Part shown: one piece after another, positions 9,086-18,246 of the stretch
Position numbering within the stretch: position 1 is the first letter of the stretch
Layout: every line of letters begins with the position of its first letter
NCBI RefSeq assembly: GCF_001189295.1
Contig: NZ_CP012159.1
Location: 248,001-312,000 of the forward strand
Direction: 5' to 3'
From: Chondromyces crocatus
GTDB lineage: Bacteria; Myxococcota_A; Polyangia; Polyangiales; Polyangiaceae
DNA: 64,000 nt
Made by a program: the position numbers and the translations under genes
The notes under the pieces: generated by a model
Seen by the model: only the letters and a program-made list of their open reading frames with translations
Databases searched by the model: none
What the model was told of the DNA's origin: nothing

Positions 9086-9150
9086 GCGCACGCCGCAGGA
9101 TGGGCTGAGCATGCACCGCAGGACGGCCCGAGCGTGCACCGCAGGGCGGT
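9082..9150. repeat. Three tandem 23-bp repeats after the recombinase stop
   Basis: Units begin at 9082, 9105 and 9128, each of the form cYgagcRYRcRccgcaggRY, exact period 23. The first unit overlaps the recombinase stop codon. The repeats diverge from one another by three to five bases. Confidence 0.6.
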
Positions 9151-9236
9151 GAGCGGCCCGTCGCGGCGGGGCCGAGAGCCCGGCAGGCCGCTCCAGGCGT
9201 TGCCCTCCCGCGTATGCCAGTGCTACGCCATCGCCC

Positions 9237-11570
9237 GTGAATACGCGCGATCGACGGAGTCCTGACGAGTTCGCGCGCCGTGGCTGGGGCGCTCGGCTCG
9301 CACAGAGCCTGCTCGGGGCTTCGGCGTTTGCCCTCGTCGCTGCGCTGCTCGACGCGGGCTGGGCCTCCGACGAGGGGCCCGGCACTGGCAGGTTTGCAGC
9401 GTGGCTCGCGGACGCGGGGCTCATCGCGCCGGTGGCGCTCCTGGTGGGCGCCGGGGCCGGGGTGGCCGCGCTGCTCGCCGATCCGGAGCGGCCGCCGTCG
9501 CCTTCCACGTTGATCGCTTCGCTGCGGCTGCGCGCCGTGGGGCGGCCGGCCGACGTGGCGGCGTTCGTGCCGCTCGTGGTGTTCGCCGCGTTCGCGTGGA
9601 TGACGCTGTCGGCGCACCTCGCGCGCGCGCTGCTCACGCTGGACGCGCCGGCCGCACTGACGGGGACGGCCATCGCCGCCGGGGCGCTCGGGCTGGGGCT
9701 CGTGGCGGCCCTCGCCGTGCTGGCGCTGACGCCACCCCTGCGGCATCTCCTGGCCATGCTCAGCGAGCACTGGCGCGCGCTGGTCGACCCGGCAGTGACG
9801 GGCGCCGCTGCGCTGGTCCTGGTGGGTACGCTGTTCGGGCTGGGGATCGCGTCGGGAGGGCTGTCCGGAGAGGGCGGGGTGCTCGGCATCTACGGGGTGC
9901 TGAAGCGCCCCGAGCTCGACCTGCGCGCGCCCGCGATCTTGCTGCTCACGGTCGTTGGAGGGTTCTTCGCCCCCGTGCCGCTGCGCTCGCTCCGGGGCGC
10001 GGTGGCCATCGCGCTGGCCATTCTGCCGCTCGCCCTCACGGCGCGCGCCGCGAGCGCGCTGAACACGGAGACGGCGGTGGGTCAGGCGCTGGAGCGGAGC
10101 GCTCCACTCGGCGGCAAGGCGCTGCTCGTCCTGCGTCGGGTGACGGACCGCGATGGGGACGGGGCGAGCGGCTGGTTCGGAGGGGGCGACTGCAACGACG
10201 GGGACCCTCGGATCCACCCGCTCGCAGACGAGATCCTGGACAACGGGATCGACGAGGACTGCTCGGGCAGCGATCTGACCTCCGACGCCGTGAAAGAACT
10301 CGCGCCTGCGCCGACTGCTGCGCCGATTGCGAAGAGCGCGCCGAGCCTGCCCAAGGATCTCAACGTTCTCTTGATCACGGTGGACACGCTGCGATGGGAT
10401 CTCGGGTACGCGGGCAACCCGAACCCGGTATCGCCGCACCTCGACGCGCTGGCCGCGCGGTCGACGATCTTCGATCGGGCGTACTCGCTCGCGTCGTACA
10501 CGGGCAAGAGCATCGGGCCGACGCTCATCGGCAAGTACGGGAGCGAGACGCACCGGAACTGGGGTCACTTCAACAAGTTCAGCGAGGAGGACACCTTCGT
10601 CGCCGAGCGGTTGAAGGGCGCCGGGGTGTTCACCATGGGGGTGCACGGGCACCGCTACTTCGGCAAATTCGGTGGGCTGGACCGCGGGTTCGACGTGGTG
10701 GACATGAGCGCGGCGCCGCCGGAGAGCGCCGACTGGGCGGTGGACAACACCGCGTCGAGCCCCGGCCTGACCGACGCAGCGCTCAAGCTGCTCGAGGAGC
10801 ATGGACAGAAGCGCTTCTTCCTGTGGGTCCACTACCTCGACCCCCACGCCGACTACCTGCAGCACAAGGACGTGCCGTCCTTCGGCAAGTCACAGCGTGA
10901 CCTGTACGACGGGGAGATCGCCTTCACCGACAAGCACATCGGTCGGCTGCTCGATTTCGTGGCGGCTGCGCCCTGGGGGAAGCGCACGGCGGTGGTGGTG
11001 AGCAGCGATCACGGCGAGGCATTCGGCGAGCACAAGATGTACCGTCACGGCTTCGAGCTGTGGGAAGAGCTGGTGCGGGTGCCGCTCATCGTCCACGTGC
11101 CAGAAGCGAAGCCTTCGCGGGTGACGGCGCGACGGAGCTTGATCGACCTGGCGCCGACGCTCCTGGATCTCATGAGCGTGCCGCTCCCCGCGACGGGCAA
11201 CGCCGGGGCAGCACCGGCCGAGTCTGCGGACGGCGCAGGCGCAGGCGACAGCGATTTCCTGTCCGGCGTCTCGCTCCTGCCCGATGTCTTCTTGCCCGAC
11301 GGTCGAGAGGCCCAGACGCGCGACGTGATCGTCGACATGCCCGGAGGCCCGTACAACGACGCAAGGCGCTCGTTCATCCACGGAGATCTCAAGCTGACCA
11401 TCTCCAACGGGGTGAGGTTCGAGCTGTACGATCTCGCGAGCGATCCCGGCGAGAAGAAGAACCTGTGGGACGCTCCGGATGCGCGCGCGCTGCGCGAGAA
11501 GATCGAGGCGCGCTATGCCGCAGCGAAGGCTCGTCTCCGCGAGATCAAGGTGACTGGAAAGCGGAAGTAG
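9237..11570 (+). CDS. Membrane-anchored sulfatase-like hydrolase with MopE-type metal-binding motif (777 aa)
   Basis: Residues 15-270 hold several hydrophobic helices (for example ASAFALVAALL, IAPVALLVGAGAGVAALL, VLALTPPLRHLLAML). Around residues 300-345 comes DRDGDGASG then GGGDCNDGDPRIHP and GIDEDCSGSD, the putative metal-binding motif of MopE-like proteins. The sulfatase/alkaline-phosphatase fold follows from about 375: LLITVDTLRWD (metal ligand), SLASYTGKSIGP, HYLDPHADY and SSDHGEAFGEHKMYRHG. In place of the formylglycine Cys/Ser of true sulfatases there is Thr (about 421) in SYTGKS, as in phosphoethanolamine and lipoteichoic-acid transferases, so it may transfer or cleave a phospho-group rather than sulfate. 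Start GTG 9237 is the best available. Confidence 0.85.
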   Translation: MNTRDRRSPDEFARRGWGARLAQSLLGASAFALVAALLDAGWASDEGPGTGRFAAWLADAGLIAPVALLVGAGAGVAALLADPERPPSPSTLIASLRLRAVGRPADVAAFVPLVVFAAFAWMTLSAHLARALLTLDAPAALTGTAIAAGALGLGLVAALAVLALTPPLRHLLAMLSEHWRALVDPAVTGAAALVLVGTLFGLGIASGGLSGEGGVLGIYGVLKRPELDLRAPAILLLTVVGGFFAPVPLRSLRGAVAIALAILPLALTARAASALNTETAVGQALERSAPLGGKALLVLRRVTDRDGDGASGWFGGGDCNDGDPRIHPLADEILDNGIDEDCSGSDLTSDAVKELAPAPTAAPIAKSAPSLPKDLNVLLITVDTLRWDLGYAGNPNPVSPHLDALAARSTIFDRAYSLASYTGKSIGPTLIGKYGSETHRNWGHFNKFSEEDTFVAERLKGAGVFTMGVHGHRYFGKFGGLDRGFDVVDMSAAPPESADWAVDNTASSPGLTDAALKLLEEHGQKRFFLWVHYLDPHADYLQHKDVPSFGKSQRDLYDGEIAFTDKHIGRLLDFVAAAPWGKRTAVVVSSDHGEAFGEHKMYRHGFELWEELVRVPLIVHVPEAKPSRVTARRSLIDLAPTLLDLMSVPLPATGNAGAAPAESADGAGAGDSDFLSGVSLLPDVFLPDGREAQTRDVIVDMPGGPYNDARRSFIHGDLKLTISNGVRFELYDLASDPGEKKNLWDAPDARALREKIEARYAAAKARLREIKVTGKRK

Positions 11571-11705
11571 CGTCGCGCCGAGAGGCGTCGCAGGCGGCTC
11601 GTGACGCAGTTCGTCGAGGGCCGTCCAGGCTGATCAGGCATGTACAGCGACCCCGATCCGGGGTACTCGTCTGGCACAGATCGGCGGCCTGGGAGGCGCG
11701 GCGGC

Positions 11706-14700
11706 ATGAGCGTGACGAAGCGAGTAGCGTGGTGCGTGGGGCTCGGGATCTTGCTCTCGAGCAGCACGGGATGCGAGCTGATCGCGAGCCCGGATCGTTC
11801 GAAGATCCCGGCCACCGGGAGCGGGGGCGCGGGCGGCGACGGGGGCGATGGCGCGGGTGCTGCAGGCGCCGGTGGTGAAGGTGGCACCGGCGGCCAAGGT
11901 GGCACCGGCGGCACGGGTGGCACCGGCGGCACGGGTGGCACCGGCGGCACGGGTGGCACCGGCGGCACGGGTGGCACCGGCGGCATGGGTGGCACCGGCG
12001 GCATGGGTGGCACCGGCGGCATGGGCGGCACCGGCGGCATGGGTGGCACCGGCGGCATGGGCGGCACCGGCGGCATGGGTGGCACCGGCGGCATGGGTGG
12101 CACCGGCGGCATGGGTGGCACCGGCGGCATGGGTGGCACCGGCGGCACGGGTGGCACCGGCGGCACGGGTGGCACCGGCGGCATGGGTGGCCAAGGTGGC
12201 GACGGCGGCCAGGGCGGCGGGGTCAATCCCATGCCGGTCTGTGGCAATGGGGTGATCGAGCTGGGTGAGTCCTGCGACGATGGCAACACCGCCGCTGGCG
12301 ACTGCTGCTCGGCCCTCTGCCAGATCGAGGCCACGTGCGAGGTGGAGCCGAACGACAGCGCCGTCGAGGCCAACGAGCTGGAGACCATCCTCGCCGGAGG
12401 CTCGCGGCTGCGCGGCCACATCAACCCGGAGAGCGACGCGGACTACTTCCGCTTCGAGATTCCCCAGGGCTTCAAGGGCTCGTTCGTGGCCGATGCGGTC
12501 GCCGGGCTGAGCGGGCTCACCTGCGGCATGCCGAACCTCGATCCGGCGTTCGTGCTCTACGACGAGATCGGCACGATCGTCGCCCAGAATGACGACATCG
12601 ACGCTGACAGCGGCAACTACTGCTCGCGGATCACCGTCGAGGGGCTGGGCGAGGGGGAGTACTTCCTGGGCGTCACCCGGTCGCCGTACGCCGATCCGAT
12701 CACCTTCGGCTACCTGGTCGACACGGCGCTGCTGTTCGCCGAGTGCGGCAACGGCATCGTCGAAGGCACCGAGCTGTGCGACGACGGCAATACCGTCGAC
12801 GGTGACGGATGCAGCGCCATCTGTCAGTTCGAGAGCGCGACAGCCGAGATCGAACCGAACAACACGTCGACGCAAGCGCGGAACAACCCGCACTTCACGC
12901 CGAACGTGCTCATCTCGGGCGCCATCACGCCCATCGGCGACACCGACATCTTTGCCATCGACATCCCCAGCACCGCAAGCCTGCACATCGAGACCTTCGA
13001 GCAGGGCAGCCTGTCCTCGTGCGGTACCGTCGACACGACGCTGGCCCTCATCGGACCCAACGGGTCGACGGTGCTCGCTTCCGACGACGACAGCGGCATC
13101 CTGGCGTGCTCGCGGCTGGATCCATCGATCAACAGCCGTCTCGCCAACCTCGCCCCTGGCACCTATTTCGTGCGGGTCCGCGAGTACCTGAACGACGCGA
13201 CCATCCCCGGCTACAACCTGCTGGTCCGCTACGCTTCGCTCTGCGGTGACGGCGTACGGCAGCTCGGCGAACAGTGCGACGGCACGCCGGACTGCAACGC
13301 CGACTGCACGCTCATCGCGGTGTGCGGTGATGGCATCGTGGGCAGCGGAGAGATGTGCGACGACGGCAACACCGTCGATGGTGACGGCTGCGACTCGTCG
13401 TGCCAGCTCGAAGGGATCGTCTCCGAGATCGAGCCGAACGACTCCCCGGCAGAGGCCGAGGCGAACGGGACGACGCTGCCCGACGTGATCTTCTCCGGTT
13501 CGGCGGATCCGGAAGGGGACATCGACTACTACGCCATCGAGGTGCCCGCGGTGGCCGACCTGGTCATCGAGACCTTCGACGGCTCGGGGCCCGGCTCCTG
13601 CTCGGGCGTCGACACCGTGCTCGAGCTCGTCGCACCCGATGGCACGACGCTCCTCGCCGAGGACGACGAGGGCGGCATCAACAGCTGCTCGCGGATATCG
13701 GGACCTGGGGCGATCCAGCTCCCCGCCGGCACGTACTACGTCGGGGTGTACGAGTACTACGGCGACATCATCCCCGCATACATGCTGCAGGTGCAGTTCG
13801 CTGCACTGTGCGGTGACGGCGTCGTCGAGGGCAGCGAGGCGTGCGACGGCACGCCGAACTGCGATCAGTTCTGCCAGCGCATCCCGGTCTGCGGCGACGG
13901 CTTCGTCGACGCGCCGGAGACCTGCGACGACGGCAACACGGTATCGGGCGATGGCTGCAGCGCCACCTGCACGCTGGAGGCCACTGCGGAGGTGGAGCCC
14001 AACGACACCGCCGGCCAGGCCGACGCGAACGGGCCGGTCACGCTCGGCGCGCTGACGCTGGGCGCGATCACCCCCGAGACGGATGTCGACGTGTTCGCCT
14101 TCGAGCTGTCGACGGTCTCGGATGTGCGGGTGGAGACCTTCGGTCCCAACGGGGCCGGGTCGTGCGTCGCGACGGACACCTACGTGGAGCTGCTCGACAG
14201 CGACGGTGTGACCGTGCTCGCGTCGGACGACGACGGTGGCCTCGCCACCTGCTCGCTCCTGTCGGCAGGCACGACGCCCGGGGTGGCGCAGCTCCCCGCT
14301 GGGACGTACTACGTGCGCGTCCAGAGCTTCAACCACGAGTACGTGATCCCGGGCTACACCCTGATCGTCGATGTCGACTCGGTCTGCGGCGACGGGGTGG
14401 TCGAGGGCAGCGAGCAATGCGATGGCGGCCCGGGCTGCACGGCGACCTGCGAGCGGATCGCGACCTGCGGTGACGGGTTCGTCGACGCACCCGAGGGCTG
14501 CGACGACGGGAACACGACCTCCGGTGACGGGTGCAGCGACACCTGCCAGCTCGAAGGCGTCGTCCCCGAGGTGGAGCCGAACGACAGCCGGGTGGAGGCC
14601 GACCAGGCACCCCTGCAGATCACGGGGGACACGCGGATCACGGGCGCGATCGGGACGATCGGCGATCAGGATCTGTTCCACGTGAGCCTCGCGGCAGAGA

Positions 14701-15377
14701 CGGTGGTCCGCGTCGAGGTGCTCGATGCCACGGCGACGGACTGCCGCGGCGGCATCACCTCGACGCTGCGGGTGCTCGACGAGACCGGAGCGATCCTCGC
14801 CGCCGACGACACCGTCGGTGACGATCTGGCGAGCGGCATCGGTGGCTGCTCGGCGCTGGTGGTGCGACTGCCGGCCGGCGCGTACTACCTGCAGGTCGAG
14901 GAGCGTGGCAACGACGCCCCCATCCCGTTCTACCTGCTCGAGGTGCGCACCCAGACGAGCGCTGGTAGCGAGGCCGAGGACAACGGCTCCATCGCCACGG
15001 CCAACCCACTGAGTGGGACGGACGTGTACCTCCTGGGTGCTCATCCGACCTTCCAGGACAGCGACTTCTTCGCCGTCCAGGTGGCCGAAGGCCAGTCGAT
15101 CCGCGCGGAGATCCTCGAAGGGGATACGGTGTCCTGCGAGTCCGGTGAGCTGGACAGCCGTTTGACCCTGTTCGATGCCAGCGGGAATCAGCTCGCCGAT
15201 GACGATGACGACGGACGTGGGCTGTGCTCGGTGCTGGACGGGACCGGCGCGCTGGCCCGGGATGCCGGAGCCCACCGCCTCTCGGCGGGGACCTACTACC
15301 TCCGGGTTCGCTCGTCGACGTTCGCCTCGAGCAGCGCATCGTCGTTCAACTATCGCCTAGCGCTCACGGTTCGCTGA
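11706..15377 (+). CDS. Large cysteine-rich surface lipoprotein with Gly-Thr stalk, CDDGN repeats and PPC-like domains (1223 aa)
   Basis: Signal peptide with lipobox SSTGC (Cys23), start ATG 11706 behind a GGAGG site. Residues about 40-180 are a stalk of the hexapeptide GTGG(M/T)G. From about 180 the chain alternates Myxococcus cysteine-rich repeats (CGNGVIELGESCDDGN type; CDDGN occurs five times, with extra CDGTPxC modules) and beta-sandwich modules resembling bacterial pre-peptidase C-terminal domains, each opening EVEPND or EIEPN and containing DxDYFxFEI and AGTYYVxV. There are six such modules; the last lacks a CDDGN partner. It is likely an outer-membrane lipoprotein projecting from the surface, for adhesion or substrate binding. 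Function is unknown. A minus-strand frame of similar length opposite it is a GC shadow. Confidence 0.88.
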   Translation: MSVTKRVAWCVGLGILLSSSTGCELIASPDRSKIPATGSGGAGGDGGDGAGAAGAGGEGGTGGQGGTGGTGGTGGTGGTGGTGGTGGTGGTGGMGGTGGMGGTGGMGGTGGMGGTGGMGGTGGMGGTGGMGGTGGMGGTGGMGGTGGTGGTGGTGGTGGMGGQGGDGGQGGGVNPMPVCGNGVIELGESCDDGNTAAGDCCSALCQIEATCEVEPNDSAVEANELETILAGGSRLRGHINPESDADYFRFEIPQGFKGSFVADAVAGLSGLTCGMPNLDPAFVLYDEIGTIVAQNDDIDADSGNYCSRITVEGLGEGEYFLGVTRSPYADPITFGYLVDTALLFAECGNGIVEGTELCDDGNTVDGDGCSAICQFESATAEIEPNNTSTQARNNPHFTPNVLISGAITPIGDTDIFAIDIPSTASLHIETFEQGSLSSCGTVDTTLALIGPNGSTVLASDDDSGILACSRLDPSINSRLANLAPGTYFVRVREYLNDATIPGYNLLVRYASLCGDGVRQLGEQCDGTPDCNADCTLIAVCGDGIVGSGEMCDDGNTVDGDGCDSSCQLEGIVSEIEPNDSPAEAEANGTTLPDVIFSGSADPEGDIDYYAIEVPAVADLVIETFDGSGPGSCSGVDTVLELVAPDGTTLLAEDDEGGINSCSRISGPGAIQLPAGTYYVGVYEYYGDIIPAYMLQVQFAALCGDGVVEGSEACDGTPNCDQFCQRIPVCGDGFVDAPETCDDGNTVSGDGCSATCTLEATAEVEPNDTAGQADANGPVTLGALTLGAITPETDVDVFAFELSTVSDVRVETFGPNGAGSCVATDTYVELLDSDGVTVLASDDDGGLATCSLLSAGTTPGVAQLPAGTYYVRVQSFNHEYVIPGYTLIVDVDSVCGDGVVEGSEQCDGGPGCTATCERIATCGDGFVDAPEGCDDGNTTSGDGCSDTCQLEGVVPEVEPNDSRVEADQAPLQITGDTRITGAIGTIGDQDLFHVSLAAETVVRVEVLDATATDCRGGITSTLRVLDETGAILAADDTVGDDLASGIGGCSALVVRLPAGAYYLQVEERGNDAPIPFYLLEVRTQTSAGSEAEDNGSIATANPLSGTDVYLLGAHPTFQDSDFFAVQVAEGQSIRAEILEGDTVSCESGELDSRLTLFDASGNQLADDDDDGRGLCSVLDGTGALARDAGAHRLSAGTYYLRVRSSTFASSSASSFNYRLALTVR
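11882..12205 (+). repeat. 18-bp in-frame tandem repeat coding the Gly-Thr-Gly-Gly-Met-Gly stalk
   Basis: Period-18 repeat of ggtggcaccggcggcatg, with some units carrying acg (Thr) for atg (Met). Length 18 keeps the frame, so unit number can change without breaking the protein. The flanking units turn into GGQGG and GDGG. It lies wholly inside the cysteine-rich lipoprotein gene. Confidence 0.85.
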
Positions 15378-15406
15378 GAATACCCAGGGGCTTTTAGATC
15401 CGAAGT

Positions 15407-15432
15407 CACCCGCCACCGTGAGGTGGTGGGTG
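15407..15432 (+). other. Strong stem-loop with GTGA tetraloop between the two secreted-protein genes
   Basis: Eleven pairs form between 15407-15417 and 15422-15432 (one G-T pair) around GTGA, a GNRA-type loop in RNA. It lies 30 bases after the lipoprotein stop and 25 before the metalloprotease start. No T-run follows, so it is not a classical intrinsic terminator; it may be an attenuator or an mRNA-stabilising hairpin. Confidence 0.5.
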
Positions 15433-15457
15433 GCCGATTCGAGAAGGGAAGCAGCAC

Positions 15458-16681
15458 ATGCCGACGAATCGACGCTGGGGATACACGAGCGCGCTGGCCT
15501 TGACCTTGTTTGCCACCGGCCTCGTCGGCGCGGGCGGGTGCGTGGTCGGTGGAGCCGCGGAAGGGGACGAGCACGGCGCCGTGCCGGATCATGCCAATGA
15601 CCTCGCGGGAGAGGTCATGGCGGATCCCGATCCCGAGGAGCAAGCGGTTCCGAAGAGACCCGTGGACGCGGATCCCGATCCGGAAGAGCAGCTGGCTCCG
15701 AAGGTGCCCACGGATGCCGATCCCGATCCCGAAGAACAGTTGACCCCACCCCCTGGTGCGATGGCGGACCCCGATCCCGAGGAGCAGACGACGCCGCCTG
15801 CCGAGGCGATGGCGGATCCCGATCCCGAGGACCAGAACAACGACCCCTCGGGCGGGTACTCCATCGATCCTTCGACCCCCCCGCCAGCACCCCAGGGGCG
15901 CTCCTGCGGCACTGCGGACCTCACCCGCGCAGAGGCGTTGATCGTGGAGGCCCAGCTCGCCGAGACGCGGCTGCTCGAGGCCGCCAACGCAGCGCCCCCC
16001 GCCGTCATCGTCATCCCCGTCGCCTTTCACGTGATCAACAAGGGTGCTGGCGTCGGCAACGGCAACGTCACCGATCAGATGATCCACGACCAGATGGAGG
16101 TGCTGAACGAGTCCTATGCTGGGCTCACCGGCGGCGCACCGACGCGGTTCCAGTTCGAGCTGCTCTCCATCGACCGGGTCACGAACGCCGACTGGTACAA
16201 CATGGGCGCCGGGAGCCTGCAGGAGACGGAAGCGAAGTCGGCGCTGCGCGTGGGCGGCCCCGAGACGCTCAACATCTACACGGCGAACCTCCTCGGCGGC
16301 CTGCTCGGGTGGGCGACGTTCCCGAGCTACTACGAGCAGTTCCCCCACGAAGACGGGGTGGTGCTGCTCCACTCGTCCCTCCCCGGCGGCAGCGCAGCCC
16401 CCTACAACCTGGGCGACACGGGCACGCACGAGGTCGGCCACTGGATGCATCTCTTCCACACGTTCCAGGGCGGCTGTGACAAGTACAACGACTACGTGCT
16501 CGACACGCCCGCCGAGGCATCGCCGGATTTCAACTGCACCGCGGGGCGCGATACGTGCAGCGCGGCAGGGCTCGATCCGATCCACAACTTCATGGACTAC
16601 TCGGACGACGAGTGCCTCAACGGCTTCTCGCCAGGACAGGCCGAGCGCATGCTGACGGCCTGGCAGACCTACCGCCGCTGA
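15458..16681 (+). CDS. M43-family zinc metalloprotease, lipoprotein (407 aa)
   Basis: Secreted protease of the pappalysin/cytophagalysin family (metzincins). Zinc site HEVGHWMHLFH at 324-334 gives the HExxHxxGxxH-like triad, and NFMDYSDD near the C-terminus is the Met-turn. The N-terminus has a signal peptide with lipobox GAGGC (Cys28). Between the lipid anchor and the catalytic domain (about 50-130) lie five copies of an acidic linker of the type DADPDPEEQ, separated by Pro/Thr-rich stretches. A GAAGGGA ribosome site precedes ATG 15458. The gene follows the cysteine-rich lipoprotein by 80 bases on the same strand; the two may be co-expressed surface proteins. Confidence 0.9.
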   Translation: MPTNRRWGYTSALALTLFATGLVGAGGCVVGGAAEGDEHGAVPDHANDLAGEVMADPDPEEQAVPKRPVDADPDPEEQLAPKVPTDADPDPEEQLTPPPGAMADPDPEEQTTPPAEAMADPDPEDQNNDPSGGYSIDPSTPPPAPQGRSCGTADLTRAEALIVEAQLAETRLLEAANAAPPAVIVIPVAFHVINKGAGVGNGNVTDQMIHDQMEVLNESYAGLTGGAPTRFQFELLSIDRVTNADWYNMGAGSLQETEAKSALRVGGPETLNIYTANLLGGLLGWATFPSYYEQFPHEDGVVLLHSSLPGGSAAPYNLGDTGTHEVGHWMHLFHTFQGGCDKYNDYVLDTPAEASPDFNCTAGRDTCSAAGLDPIHNFMDYSDDECLNGFSPGQAERMLTAWQTYRR

Positions 16682-16865
16682 TCCTGCGGGACGTCCGTCG
16701 CTCCACGCGAGGGACTACCTCGACACGCCACCCACGTCGAACCCCGAGGTCGTCCGTCGCACCGAGCGGCGGACGAGGCGCTCGTGCTTCGCGTCAACGA
16801 GGACCTCACGGCCATCTTGGCGAAGGCCAGCCCCTGCGGGCGAAGCCCTCGGCGCGCTCCTCGGC

Positions 16866-17438
16866 TCAGCGAAGCAGGATCCCGCCAGCAGCGCCTTGCA
16901 GCACGAAGCCGGTCAGCGAGACCAGCGCTGCACGAGCGGGGCTGAGGCCATGCACCGCGCGCAGCCCGAGCGCGCACAGCGTGAGCACGCCGAAGAGCGC
17001 GAGCGGCGCGTAGAAGGGCATGGCACGAGCGAGCGCGCCGTGGCCTGCCACGAGGTACACGATCAGGTCGGGTAGGACGAAGAACACCGTGACCGGGACC
17101 GCGTAGCCAACGCCGATGACGGCGAAGGTCGCGCCCCTGTCGCCTCGCCCTCCTGCGAGCCGGCTCAGACCGTGCGCGGTGAGACCGTAGATCCACCAGA
17201 GCGCCACGAAGAGCGGAGCGACGAAGCCCGCTTGCCACAGGTAGTAGCGATCGCGGGGGATGGGCACCAGGGTGACCGACGGGGCGTGACCGCCGAGGTG
17301 GAGCAGCAGCGCGAAGGCGGCGTACAGCGCGCCGAGGAGCAGCACGGGCACGAGGCCATCACGAGGGTCACCCGCCTGCGCCAGCGCGCCGAGCGTCTTC
17401 CGAGGATGAAGAAGGAGTCCTGCGAGCGTCCGGATCAC
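16866..17438 (-). CDS. Yip1-like multi-pass membrane protein (190 aa)
   Basis: After a short N-terminal segment IRTLAGLLLHPRKTL, typical of bacterial Yip1/DUF1282 proteins, there are about five hydrophobic helices (VPVLLLGALYAAFALLLHL, FVAPLFVALWWIYGLTAH, GVGYAVPVTVFFVL, a fourth near FYAPLALFGVLTLCALGL, and a C-terminal one). Substrate and role are unknown. The start is taken as GTG 17438 because it overlaps the stop of the upstream gene as GTGA, implying translational coupling; the frame is open further upstream but there it only shadows the neighbour. Confidence 0.72.
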   Translation of the reverse strand: MIRTLAGLLLHPRKTLGALAQAGDPRDGLVPVLLLGALYAAFALLLHLGGHAPSVTLVPIPRDRYYLWQAGFVAPLFVALWWIYGLTAHGLSRLAGGRGDRGATFAVIGVGYAVPVTVFFVLPDLIVYLVAGHGALARAMPFYAPLALFGVLTLCALGLRAVHGLSPARAALVSLTGFVLQGAAGGILLR

Positions 17439-17941
17439 GACACCACGCGCGTACCACGCCGCGAAGGATGCGACGAGGCGTGCGTCACGGGACGCACCTC
17501 GGAGTTCCGTGGCGGCGGCATGGCTGCCAGGCGCAGCTCCTCGACGAGGCATAGACCTGCGGCCTCGTCGGGAACGAAGTGGAGCTGGAGGTCCTTCCGG
17601 TCCTTGTCCCGGCTGAGGAGGCGTGCGGCGTGAAACATCATGGTCACGAGCACGCGCTGCCTGAAGTTGGCGCCGTGAATGATCACGGCCCAGAACAGAT
17701 GCCCGAAATCGCGCTGCCCCACGGTACGTCGAGCGCCGGGATCGAGGTCCCCCAGACGCGAGCAATCAGCGAGCCAGATGAGACGACCGTGTCGGCTCCG
17801 CTCGGCGTACATGAGATCGTGGAACACGTGGACGTCAGCCTCTTCGAGGTCTCCGATCATGCGCGACTGGAACAGGTCCGGGGGCTCCATGCGCACGTCG
17901 AAGGCCCTCATCCGTCGCCAGCACTGCCCGTCGGTGTCCAT
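17435..17941 (-). CDS. STAS/SpoIIAA-like domain protein, hypothetical (168 aa)
   Basis: The pattern VRMEPPDLFQSRMIGDLEEA, then LIWLADCSRLGDLDPGARR and a later FVPDEAAGL segment resembles the beta-alpha layout of SpoIIAA-like/SEC14-type STAS proteins common in myxobacteria; I call this by pattern only. No signal peptide or membrane helix. ATG 17941 has a GAGGGGG site; ATG 17998 with a GGAGGAAG site is an equally good start adding 19 residues. The stop overlaps the GTG of the Yip1-like gene (GTGA, 17435-17438), so the two form an operon. It may regulate or partner the membrane protein. Confidence 0.6.
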   Translation of the reverse strand: MDTDGQCWRRMRAFDVRMEPPDLFQSRMIGDLEEADVHVFHDLMYAERSRHGRLIWLADCSRLGDLDPGARRTVGQRDFGHLFWAVIIHGANFRQRVLVTMMFHAARLLSRDKDRKDLQLHFVPDEAAGLCLVEELRLAAMPPPRNSEVRPVTHASSHPSRRGTRVVS

Positions 17942-18246
17942 CCGCCCCCTCTTCCGAAGCCGAATCGAAGCCTGAACGATCGCCAGGCCGGTCGCCATCG
18001 GTGGCTTCCTCCGCGCCCGATCAGGAGTTGCTTCATGCAGCTTCAGGCCCGTCGTGCGTTCAGCACGGCTGGCACCGCGGGGGCGATGATACGTGGGAGC
18101 GGACAGAATGGTGTTTCGATCCGATGTGACATCACCGTGAGCGCGCGCCCGCACGCCGACCGTTCCGGGCTGCGCGCCGAGGACACGGTCGTCTGAAGCC
18201 ATCACCAGAAGACGTGGGGGTGCGGTCGGTCGAGGACATGGTCGAC

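Noticed and set aside
7802-9150. Integrase of a genomic island
   Set aside because: No tRNA, att repeats or mobile genes nearby; XerC-like motifs and ordinary neighbours suggest a chromosomal recombinase.
11634-15275. 1213-codon minus-strand frame opposite the cysteine-rich lipoprotein
   Set aside because: Shadow frame: His/Arg/Val/Ala-rich, no conserved motif, while the plus strand has clear CDDGN and EPND repeats.
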